Assembly: GCA_009773515.1 (NCBI GenBank)
Contig: WSXX01000003.1
Span: forward strand, 62,001 to 126,000
Direction: 5' to 3'
From: Bacteroidota bacterium
GTDB lineage: Bacteria; Bacteroidota; Bacteroidia; Bacteroidales; Lentimicrobiaceae
Length of the DNA stretch: 64,000 bases
A program made the translations under genes and the position numbers. Below, one piece after another: positions 1-7,154 of the stretch (position 1 is its first letter; each line of letters starts with the position of its first letter). The notes below the pieces were generated by a model. That model made no database searches. It had not been told where the DNA came from and saw only the letters and a list, made by a program, of their open reading frames with translations.

Positions 1-2617
1 ATGAATCTGCATCCACATTTTTTTCAACCCTGAGGTTGTCGCCATAGCGTTTTCGCTGAAGGAACATATAATTGTCAACGATTTCAAGCTCTTCGGCCAG
101 CGGAATAAGGTCTTTGTCGCGATACTCAAGAATGTTCCTGAAAAAGGTTGAAAGCTTGCCTACATACTCAATGGCGGTCTCAGTATCTTCCTCAATGATT
201 GCCATCAAAGTACTGAAGTTATTAAACAGAAAGTGCGGATTTACCTGACTTTTAAGCAACTGAAACTGCGACTCTGCTTTTTCGCTCAGCAGCTGCTGTT
301 CGCGCCTGATGCGGTTTAAACGTGTTTTAAACAGAAAGTAAATGATTGCCGATAATACTATCAATGCGAACATAATAAACCACCACTGCGTGTAAAACGG
401 TGCCTTTATCACAAAACTGAAAGCTGCTTCATTGGCATAGGTGAAGTCATTGTTAACAGCAGATTGCACCCTGAAGGTATATTTTCCGGGTCTCAGGCTG
501 GAATAGGTGTAAATTCGGTCTCCGGTATAAATCCATTCGGGATCGTTGCCATCCAATTTTATCCTGAAACTCACCTTTTCAGGATTGTTGAACCAGATTC
601 CTGCGTATTCGAAGGATATGTTGTTCCGGTTGTGCGGAAAAACTTCGCCGGGCACTGCTGGTTCATCCGAAAGATAAACCGAAACCTTCCGTACAGAAGT
701 TAAAGGCATTGCCATAACATTCATATATTCTGGATTATACATGATGATTCCGTCCTGGGTGCCAATCCACACTGCGCCGTTTGCATCGGTCGCTACGGCA
801 TTGAGATCGGGATTTAAATCGGTAATTCCCGCCCTGATTCCAGGGTAAGAAACCTGACCAGTGCGGGAATTTATTACATCAATACCCAGGTTATGAACAA
901 CAACTACCTGATTTTGTCCTGCGCTGATCACTGAAGTTATGTTAAGGTTTCGAAGTCCGGAATTCAGATTAAAGCAAGTAAAATCTTTCCCATCAAAACG
1001 AAAAATCCCCTCATTTGCTGAGCCAAACCATAGATTCCCATCATGATCTTCAGCGACCGAATAAACTACCCTTGGTGTTTTTCCTTTTTCCGGGGCAAAT
1101 GTTGAAAACCTTCCTTTATTGTACATGGCGACTCCTTTGCCATCGGTGCCAAACCACATCCTGCCTTTACTATCGGCAAAAACCGAATAAATAAAATTGT
1201 TGCCTGGTCCATCGCCCGATGAAAAATGATCAAACGTAAAGCGATTGCTGTTATCCGGATTGTAATTGCATCTGGCAACGCCGCCTAGTGTGGCAAACCA
1301 GATTTCATTTCCGGCTGCTGAAATTCCAAGAATATTATCGTTTAACCGGCCTGATTCATCAACTACACGATCAAGGGCTTTGCTGCCATTTTCAAGACGA
1401 AACAGACCGTTACCAAAGGTTCCAACCCACATATTTCCTGCAGGATCGTGATGCAGGCTGGTAATTCCGGGGCCTCCCTTGCTTTGTGGCGGCAAAAACT
1501 GTTTTGGGTTGTTGTCGTTCCGGTTTCCGGAATGCAAAAACAGCCCGCGGTCGTTACCAACCCAAAAACTATTGTCATCTTCAACATGTAAGGCATGTAT
1601 GTTGCCAAAAACAAAATCACCCGATTGCCTCAAGAACTTTAATCCCGGCCCTGAGGACCAGACCAAAGAGCCGGAATTGACCATCCAAACATTTCCTTCC
1701 AAATCTCTCAACAGGCGGTTAATGCGATTACCTCCCGCATCCGCAAGGCTGAATACATCTGCTATCCGGTTTCCGGTAAGTGGAACTTCAACAATACCGC
1801 TGCCTTCGGTAGCAATCCAAAGCAGATCAGCAAATTCAACAATGTCGTTCACCGGGCCATACATCCAATCAATTGCCTTTTCAGGAATGTGAAATGATTT
1901 TTTTTGGGGATCGAAATAACAAATTCCGTCAGACTGCATTCCTACCCACATTCCGCCATCGCTTGCACGAACAATCTTCTGCACAATAACATCAGGCAAT
2001 CCTTCAGCAGTAGAATAAGTATGAATCACTTTTCGATCAACCTCTGCAGCAATCACAGCAATACCAGCATCGGTACCGGCCCAGATTCCCTCAGGCCCTG
2101 AAGCAAGCGTATAAATGTAATTGTCATTCAGGCCGTCGTCAGTATTGATGTTATACATCCGTTCGTTGGAATAGAAATACACGCCTTCACCATAGGTTGC
2201 TATCCATAAAACTCCTTTGTTATCGATAAGCAGATCTGTGATTGGAACCGCAGGAAGTCCTTCGGCGGGTTCGAAAAGTGCGATACCAGATTCTGTTCCT
2301 GTTGCAATTTTTCCGTTTCGGTAGCCCACCCAAATGTTGCCCAATGCATCGCTGGTAAAGGAGGATACCGGTGCCCGAAGTACTGTGTCGCTAAACAGAA
2401 CATCCCGAAAGGCAAAACCATCATAAACAAACAATCCATTGTTTGATCCCACCCAAACGAATCCATTGTTGTCCTGAAAAACCGCTGAGGGTATGGCACC
2501 CTTCAGATCATCTCTGCCTGCCACTTGCTGAAAAAACGGCAACTGAGCCCGGCTGCAAATCATTATCTGCAGAAACAGCAAAAGCAACAAGCTGAATTTT
2601 CCGGGTAACCGCAACAT
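1..2617 (-). CDS. Propeller-type two-component sensor, LytS-like histidine kinase (3' end outside window)
   Basis: Reading the reverse strand from the ATG at 2617 gives an open frame of 872 codons that runs off the left edge, so the C-terminus is missing. It starts with a signal peptide (about residues 1-24). A long periplasmic region follows, with repeated blades of the form GNIWVG / GVLWIATYGEG / GNLWFGS, typical of the regulator propeller family. A Y_Y_Y-like beta domain ends at about residue 735. One membrane helix (about 742-762) precedes the LytS-type phosphoacceptor motif NPHFLFNN, with His near residue 795. The ATP-binding domain would lie beyond base 1. Such proteins sense extracellular compounds, often saccharides, and usually signal to a LytTR regulator, which is not visible here. 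The start lies 4 bases after the YceI-like gene, so the two are probably co-transcribed. Confidence 0.9.
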   Translation of the reverse strand, partial: MLRLPGKFSLLLLLFLQIMICSRAQLPFFQQVAGRDDLKGAIPSAVFQDNNGFVWVGSNNGLFVYDGFAFRDVLFSDTVLRAPVSSFTSDALGNIWVGYRNGKIATGTESGIALFEPAEGLPAVPITDLLIDNKGVLWIATYGEGVYFYSNERMYNINTDDGLNDNYIYTLASGPEGIWAGTDAGIAVIAAEVDRKVIHTYSTAEGLPDVIVQKIVRASDGGMWVGMQSDGICYFDPQKKSFHIPEKAIDWMYGPVNDIVEFADLLWIATEGSGIVEVPLTGNRIADVFSLADAGGNRINRLLRDLEGNVWMVNSGSLVWSSGPGLKFLRQSGDFVFGNIHALHVEDDNSFWVGNDRGLFLHSGNRNDNNPKQFLPPQSKGGPGITSLHHDPAGNMWVGTFGNGLFRLENGSKALDRVVDESGRLNDNILGISAAGNEIWFATLGGVARCNYNPDNSNRFTFDHFSSGDGPGNNFIYSVFADSKGRMWFGTDGKGVAMYNKGRFSTFAPEKGKTPRVVYSVAEDHDGNLWFGSANEGIFRFDGKDFTCFNLNSGLRNLNITSVISAGQNQVVVVHNLGIDVINSRTGQVSYPGIRAGITDLNPDLNAVATDANGAVWIGTQDGIIMYNPEYMNVMAMPLTSVRKVSVYLSDEPAVPGEVFPHNRNNISFEYAGIWFNNPEKVSFRIKLDGNDPEWIYTGDRIYTYSSLRPGKYTFRVQSAVNNDFTYANEAAFSFVIKAPFYTQWWFIMFALIVLSAIIYFLFKTRLNRIRREQQLLSEKAESQFQLLKSQVNPHFLFNNFSTLMAIIEEDTETAIEYVGKLSTFFRNILEYRDKDLIPLAEELEIVDNYMFLQRKRYGDNLRVEKNVDADS

Positions 2618-2621
2618 ATAT

Positions 2622-3194
2622 CTAGTCTGAAAGTGTGAAATTTGCTTTTACAGTCAGTTGTATCTCTTCAGCAATTTTTTGATAAACGATTTTTGGAATC
2701 ATGATGTTGTGATCTGACAAAGGCACCACAAAGGAAGTTTCTGCTGTCAGCGCTCCGCCTTTAACTGTAATATTAACCCTGATGATTCGTTCCTGATCTA
2801 CGCCGTGAATATTGAGAATACCTTTAGCCCTGACGTTATGAATACCATCATCAAGAAGATCAGTTTGCTCAATGATTTTCCCTTTAAAGGTAGAAACGGG
2901 ATATTTTGCAGCTTCGATATAATTTTCATAGAAATGCTCTTGTTGCAAAGGGCTATTAAACCCTTTGAAACTGCGGTTTTTTATGCTGAAAGAAAAATTG
3001 CGGTTTAAGGGATCAATTACCCCTCTGAGTTCAATTGATGAAGCTTCGATTAACTCAAGGGGGGCATCAGATTTTATTTGAACCTGACCTTGTGTGGTGG
3101 AAAATACTTTCGGTTTATTTTCTGATTGCGCAGATGTAAATCCTGAAAAGGTCAGAAAAAATAATGTCAGATAAAGAAGACCCGGATATTTCAT
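2622..3194 (-). CDS. YceI-like periplasmic lipid-binding family protein
   Basis: The product has 190 residues when started at the ATG at 3194, which gives a clean signal peptide (MKYPGLLYLTLFFLTFSGF, ending near SAQ). A longer frame upstream has no good leader. The mature part has the YceI pattern: the region around FSFSIKNRSFKGFNSPLQQE, then HFYENYIEAAKYPVSTFKGK, then an NIHGVDQ segment before the last strands. YceI proteins are lipocalin-like beta-barrels that bind isoprenoid or other lipid ligands in the periplasm. The role here is unknown. It is followed after 4 bases by the propeller sensor gene, which suggests that they work in the same response. Confidence 0.75.
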   Translation of the reverse strand: MKYPGLLYLTLFFLTFSGFTSAQSENKPKVFSTTQGQVQIKSDAPLELIEASSIELRGVIDPLNRNFSFSIKNRSFKGFNSPLQQEHFYENYIEAAKYPVSTFKGKIIEQTDLLDDGIHNVRAKGILNIHGVDQERIIRVNITVKGGALTAETSFVVPLSDHNIMIPKIVYQKIAEEIQLTVKANFTLSD

Positions 3195-3345
3195 TTTCAG
3201 TGGATTATACCATTTAAAAATCGGCGAGATTAAGAATAATGCAAAAATGCAAACCATACTGCCCGGCTGGCAGGGGCATCAGGACTTGCCTTAAAATCAT
3301 GCCGAAATCAGCAATAACAAACGGGAAAACAATATGTTTCTCCTT

Positions 3346-3996
3346 TTAAGGAGCTGTAAACGGCCTGATGAGTAATTCCATGCCCTGCGGCAAAGGCAGC
3401 GCGAGTGCGTTTTGCTGCTCCCGCATTCTGTCGCTGAACAACATGCCGCGCAGGTGATCATATTCATGTTGAAAAATAACAGCTGTAAAATCCTCAAGCA
3501 TTTCGGAGTGCCAACCGCCATCAAACGACTGATATTCAACATGTATGGCATAGCTTCTCAAGACTGTGCCGCGTTCTCCGGGCATTGACAGACAACCTTC
3601 GCCACCTTTACGGGTGAGAATTGAATGCTTTATAATTACCGGATTAATGAAAAATTCAAAAGGGCTGCCGGATTTATCAAAACGTTGCACCCAGAATGCA
3701 TTTCGGTTGATTCCTACCTGAGGCGCGGCAATACCCACCCCTGGATTGGCAGTATCGCGCATTGCGAGAAACATTCTCCGCGAAAGGAGCTGAAGTAAAG
3801 GATCAGAAGGATCAATATCTTTGCTGTCAGTGCCAAGCACCTCTAAATCCATGGGATTGGTATAAATAAGAACCCGCATCATGGTGTTTGTATCGCCCGA
3901 TAGCAGCAGTTGTTTTTCGGAAGGGGTAAAATTCTGACTATATAGCTGGCTGTAAACCAGCATGAAGATTACACTGAATGTAAAACGTAGATTCAT
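3346..3996 (-). CDS. Exported peptide deformylase-like protein
   Basis: All three peptide deformylase motifs are present: GVGIAAPQVG (motif 1), EGCLSMPG with the metal-ligand Cys (motif 2) and QHEYDHLRG with the HExxH metal site (motif 3). The family removes the formyl group from nascent proteins, normally in the cytoplasm. This 216-residue copy begins with a signal-peptide-like stretch (MNLRFTFSVIFMLVYSQLYS) and has about 40 extra residues before the catalytic core, so it may act in the periplasm. It is therefore probably not the housekeeping Def. Its start is the only ATG that keeps the leader. It points the same way as the YceI-like and sensor genes, with a 151-base gap between. Confidence 0.85.
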   Translation of the reverse strand: MNLRFTFSVIFMLVYSQLYSQNFTPSEKQLLLSGDTNTMMRVLIYTNPMDLEVLGTDSKDIDPSDPLLQLLSRRMFLAMRDTANPGVGIAAPQVGINRNAFWVQRFDKSGSPFEFFINPVIIKHSILTRKGGEGCLSMPGERGTVLRSYAIHVEYQSFDGGWHSEMLEDFTAVIFQHEYDHLRGMLFSDRMREQQNALALPLPQGMELLIRPFTAP

Positions 3997-4203
3997 GGGG
4001 CGTTTATATTTAACTGTAAATGTAAGATATAAAGTAATATCCAGCGTAAATTCGTATAGTGCAGCTACAAGTTAAAGGATTTTTGTTCCCAGATATCAAA
4101 TAAAGAATTTGAAAATAGAAGACTTGAGGCTGAGTTCGTCTAGCCTCTTTTCCCACTGCAAATAAAAACCCTGCGACATCCTTCCCAAAACTATCAATTA
4201 TCT

Positions 4204-4211
4204 TATCTTTG
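4204..4211 (+). promoter_or_regulatory. Bacteroidota -7 box upstream of the mgtE leader
   Basis: TATCTTTG matches the TAnnTTTG core used by the Bacteroidota primary sigma factor. It lies about 20 bases before the first leader ORF. No clear -33 TTG is visible at the usual distance. Confidence 0.45.
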
Positions 4212-4230
4212 CAAACCAAAATCTCAAATC

Positions 4231-4272
4231 ATGAAAGACGACCCCTATTCGTGTGATTTAATTAAAAACTGA
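4231..4272 (+). CDS. Possible 13-residue leader peptide upstream of mgtE
   Basis: ATG at 4231 opens a short frame, MKDDPYSCDLIKN, that stops at 4270-4272, one base before the first arm of a hairpin. It follows the TATCTTTG promoter box closely. It has no clear ribosome-binding site, which is normal in this phylum. A role as a regulatory leader for mgtE is inferred only from its position. It may equally be chance. Confidence 0.3.
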   Translation: MKDDPYSCDLIKN

Positions 4273-4273
4273 T

Positions 4274-4320
4274 CTGCAAGGGGTAAATATGTCTCCGTGC
4301 AGTTAATCAATGCAAGGAGG
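4274..4320 (+). promoter_or_regulatory. mgtE leader with two mutually exclusive hairpins, one covering the SD
   Basis: The segment TCTCCGTGCA (4292-4301) can pair with CTGCAAGGGG (4274-4283, shifted by one base to 4302) or with TGCAAGGAGG (4311-4320). Each pairing has 9 of 10 positions matched, counting one G-U pair. The second pairing hides the Shine-Dalgarno AAGGAGG of mgtE. The centre also holds a five-codon ORF, MSPCS, at 4289-4306, with its own AGGGG five bases upstream. Its translation would run through the shared arm and could free the mgtE site. This pattern is like translational attenuators. The trigger (Mg2+ would be logical) is inference. Confidence 0.45.
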
Positions 4321-4327
4321 CTATAAA

Positions 4328-5668
4328 ATGATTGAAGCCACAATCAATTTCGAAGAATTAATTAAAAATAAGAGCTGGAGCGCCCTCCGTCGTGAACTGG
4401 AGGACAAGGATCCGATTCTTATTGCTGATGTTATTGAAGAATTGTCCGATCAGGACGATATTATCCTGTTTCGTTTGCTGCCCCGCGAACAGGCAAAAAA
4501 CACCTTCCAGTACCTATCGCATGACAAGCAGGAGCAGATAATTGAAGGTCTTGCTAAAAATGTGAGCAAATTATCCGGCTTGCTGAATGACCTTGATCCG
4601 GATGACCGTACTGCTTTTTTTGAAGAACTTCCAGGAAAGATTACACAGCGCCTTATTCAGTTGCTGTCGCCCGCGGAGCGTAAAATAGCCATTCAACTGC
4701 TTGGTTATCCCGAGCACAGCATCGGAAGGCTGATGACACCGGAATTTGTGGCTGTCAAACCTGAATATACTGTAGCCAGGGCTCTGGATCACATCCGCGA
4801 ACATGGCCGTGATTCTGAAACACTCAACCTGATTTACGTTATTGACGAAAACTGGAAATTAATTGATGATATCCGCATCCGTGAAATCTTACTTGCACAG
4901 CCCGATCAGCTTATCAAAGACCTGTTGGATGAGCACTTTGTTTCACTGAATGCTTTTGATGATCAGGAAGTTGCCATCCGTGTTTTTCAGGATCAGGATA
5001 GAATAGCCCTTCCGGTTATTGATTCCGATGGATTACTTATCGGTATTGTAACCGTTGATGACGTGATGGACGTAGCTGAAGAAGAAACCACAGAAGACTT
5101 TCATAAGTTTGGTTCTTTTCAGGCGGCAATCGTAAATCCGCTGAAGGCAAAGGTTTTCTTCCTCTACCAGAAAAGGATTGTATGGCTGATTGTGCTCGTT
5201 TTTATGAATATTTTCTCCGGTGCCGCACTTTCAGGTTTCGAAAAAGTTATTCAATCGGCGGTTTCCCTGATATTTTTTCTTCCTTTGCTCATAGGCAGCG
5301 GAGGAAACGCCGGTGCTCAATCGGCCACTCTGATGATACGCTCTCTGGCCATTGGTGATGTAGAAATGAAAGACTGGTTCAGACTGATCGGCAAAGAATT
5401 TCTGGTTTCATTTCTGCTGGGAATTACAATGGCTGCCGGCGTTAGCCTGATTGCAAGTACCCGGGCTCCTGAGTACATTTTCATTGTTGCAGCCACTATG
5501 GTCATTACCGTTATGGCGGGAAGTTTAATCGGGATGGTACTGCCTTTTATTTTCACCAAATTAAAGCTTGACCCTGCTGCAGCAAGTGCTCCGCTAATTA
5601 CTTCAATAGCTGACATTACGGGCATTATGATATATTTTACTATTGCTTCGTGGTATCTGGGAATGTAA
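4328..5668 (+). CDS. mgtE: Magnesium transporter MgtE
   Basis: The 446-residue product has the full MgtE layout: an N-terminal acidic helical domain (about 1-130), a CBS pair (about 131-255, opening at GRLMTPEFVAVKP), a connecting helix, and a five-helix membrane domain from about residue 283. The pore motifs GSGGNAGAQSATLMIRSL and DPAAASAPLITSIADITG are present. MgtE forms a dimeric Mg2+ channel that the cytoplasmic N and CBS domains close when cytosolic Mg2+ is high. I chose the ATG at 4328 because an AAGGAGG site lies 7 bases upstream. An in-frame ATG at 4310 would sit before that site. Such a strong Shine-Dalgarno is rare among the neighbours and fits control through the leader. Confidence 0.95.
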   Translation: MIEATINFEELIKNKSWSALRRELEDKDPILIADVIEELSDQDDIILFRLLPREQAKNTFQYLSHDKQEQIIEGLAKNVSKLSGLLNDLDPDDRTAFFEELPGKITQRLIQLLSPAERKIAIQLLGYPEHSIGRLMTPEFVAVKPEYTVARALDHIREHGRDSETLNLIYVIDENWKLIDDIRIREILLAQPDQLIKDLLDEHFVSLNAFDDQEVAIRVFQDQDRIALPVIDSDGLLIGIVTVDDVMDVAEEETTEDFHKFGSFQAAIVNPLKAKVFFLYQKRIVWLIVLVFMNIFSGAALSGFEKVIQSAVSLIFFLPLLIGSGGNAGAQSATLMIRSLAIGDVEMKDWFRLIGKEFLVSFLLGITMAAGVSLIASTRAPEYIFIVAATMVITVMAGSLIGMVLPFIFTKLKLDPAAASAPLITSIADITGIMIYFTIASWYLGM

Positions 5669-5784
5669 AACTTCAGGTTTCACAGAGATACAGACCGTGA
5701 ATCTACAACAGCCTGTAACTAACTGTTATACATTGCATTAAGCAATACATTCAGGTTTTAGGGTGAAACTTCGTCAAACAATGC

Positions 5785-5792
5785 TAATTTTG
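5785..5792 (+). promoter_or_regulatory. -7 box for the queuosine-precursor transporter gene
   Basis: TAATTTTG matches TAnnTTTG and lies 17 bases before the ATG at 5810, the usual distance for Bacteroidota promoters. Confidence 0.4.
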
Positions 5793-5809
5793 CACCCCGA
5801 AAATTTAAC

Positions 5810-6520
5810 ATGAAAAAGATGCAAGATTCCCGCCTGAGCCATTCTGGAAATTTCCGTTATTTCGATGTCATCATGGCACTTTTTGTTGCTGTGCTGCTGA
5901 TTTCCAACCTGGCTTCCACCAAGATTGTTTCCATGTGGATGTTCACTTTCGATGGCGGCACCATTCTTTTTCCGCTCAGTTATATTTTTGGAGATATTCT
6001 TACAGAGGTATATGGTTATCAGCGTTCGCGCAAGGTAATCTGGACCGGTTTCGGTGCAGCTTTACTTATGTCGCTGGTATTGTGGATGGTGCAGGAACTT
6101 CCGCCAGCAGCGGACTGGGGCAATCAGGAAGCCTATGAATCATTGTTGGGTTTTGTTCCACGGATTGTACTTGCCAGTCTTGTTGCTTATTTCGCCGGTG
6201 CATTTTCAAATGCGTTTATGATGTCGAAACTTAAAATCAAGACCAAAGGCCGGTTTTTATGGGTTCGCACCATTGGCTCTACACTTGTAGGCGAAGGCAT
6301 CGATACTGTAATTTTTTGTGTGATTGCTTTCTACGGAATTCTGCCCAACGAACTGCTTATTTCCATCATCATTTCCAACTATATTTTTAAATCAGGCGTA
6401 GAAATTCTGTTTACCCCGCTTACTTACCGCATTGTCAGCTTCCTGAAAAAGCGTGAAAATGTGGATGTGTATGATACCGGAATCAGCTACAATCCGTTTG
6501 GGTACTTTGTGAAGGAATAA
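5810..6520 (+). CDS. Queuosine precursor transporter (YhhQ/QPTR family)
   Basis: The 236-residue integral membrane protein has about six hydrophobic segments and the features of the YhhQ / 'VUT' family: an early NLASTKIV segment, then FPLSYIFGDILTEVYGYQRSRKVIW, and later VRTIGSTLVGEGIDTVIF. Members import queuosine precursors (preQ0, preQ1 or queuine) for tRNA wobble modification. The substrate here is inferred from the family. No other queuosine gene is in the window, and I could not find a convincing preQ1 riboswitch in the 140 bases upstream. Confidence 0.85.
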   Translation: MKKMQDSRLSHSGNFRYFDVIMALFVAVLLISNLASTKIVSMWMFTFDGGTILFPLSYIFGDILTEVYGYQRSRKVIWTGFGAALLMSLVLWMVQELPPAADWGNQEAYESLLGFVPRIVLASLVAYFAGAFSNAFMMSKLKIKTKGRFLWVRTIGSTLVGEGIDTVIFCVIAFYGILPNELLISIIISNYIFKSGVEILFTPLTYRIVSFLKKRENVDVYDTGISYNPFGYFVKE

Positions 6521-6540
6521 ATAGACCTCCGCTCCATCTC

Positions 6541-6712
6541 CTTGTCTCCCCTTCTCCCTGTTCCCGTGTCATCTTGTTTTACCAAGATAACTATTGGGGT
6601 CGTCCCTACTTTACCGTATCAAATCTGCGTCCCTCGCCCCCTCTCCTTGTCCCCTTGTCTCCTTGTCCCCGTGTCCAATCTCCGTCCCTCGCCCCTTTTT
6701 CCTTATCCCCAT
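6541..6712 (+). repeat. Pyrimidine-rich imperfect repeats
   Basis: The spacer after the transporter gene is nearly pure C/T on the plus strand in two blocks. GTCCCTCGCCCC occurs twice (near 6631 and 6687), each time after an ATCT-like lead. CTCCTTGTCCCC and CCTTGTCTCC units alternate between them. On the minus strand this is a purine tract in the 3' region of the small membrane-protein gene. No coding sense is visible. Strand asymmetry of this kind can form triplex or G-quadruplex-like structures, but that is inference. Confidence 0.6.
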
Positions 6713-6713
6713 G

Positions 6714-7136
6714 TCATCCACATAGAATCCCTTCTTTAAATTCCCTCTCCGGTTTCCATTCTTTTTGGATTTCAGAAACCGTTCTTTTGAGCTTGCTGTT
6801 GGCTTTTACCAATCCATAAGCTTTTCCGGCCACAGCAAATAATACTGTTGTTGCAAGTATGGTGATGGCCGAACTGCCAATTGAATTTTCCATGGTTGCA
6901 AATCTGAAAATCTCAAATGCACCTGAAGCAAACAGGCCTATCAGCAAGCCTTTCGCACTTGAGTCGCATCCACAGGCACGGGATTGCCTGTTTAAGGTTT
7001 TTTCGTAGTCAGTCTTTTTCGGATGTTCAGACATATTTCCACTTAAACGGATAGATCCGAAATTTTTCATCCCTACCAAAGGAAGTGTGGAAAGACTATT
7101 TAACTGTGACGGATGACTGATGATGAGCTCTTTCAT
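6714..7136 (-). CDS. Small two-helix membrane protein, unknown; partner of hendecad metalloprotease
   Basis: I do not recognise this 140-residue protein. It has a polar N-terminal half, a short Cys motif (RACGCDSS, about 53-60), two hydrophobic segments (about 62-80 and 86-108) and a charged C-terminal tail. The start is 18 bases after the stop of the hendecad metalloprotease gene on the same strand, so the two are very likely one transcript. The pairing suggests a membrane partner, immunity or delivery role, but nothing in the sequence proves one. Internal starts at Met23 or Met35 are possible. The N-terminal 35 residues are the least certain part. Confidence 0.6.
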   Translation of the reverse strand: MKELIISHPSQLNSLSTLPLVGMKNFGSIRLSGNMSEHPKKTDYEKTLNRQSRACGCDSSAKGLLIGLFASGAFEIFRFATMENSIGSSAITILATTVLFAVAGKAYGLVKANSKLKRTVSEIQKEWKPEREFKEGILCG

Positions 7137-7154
7137 ATTTTTGTGTTTTGCGGA

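Noticed and set aside
1479-1892. A plus-strand frame of 137 codons, and others at 464-703 and 1266-1451.
   Set aside because: They lie opposite the sensor gene, whose propeller and histidine-kinase motifs are clear on the minus strand.
4010-4219. A minus-strand frame of 69 codons before the deformylase-like gene.
   Set aside because: It has no recognisable domain and covers the promoter side of the mgtE leader.
5669-5809. A preQ1 riboswitch before the queuosine-precursor transporter.
   Set aside because: No H-type pseudoknot pattern with the A-rich tail could be built. Only a promoter box is visible.
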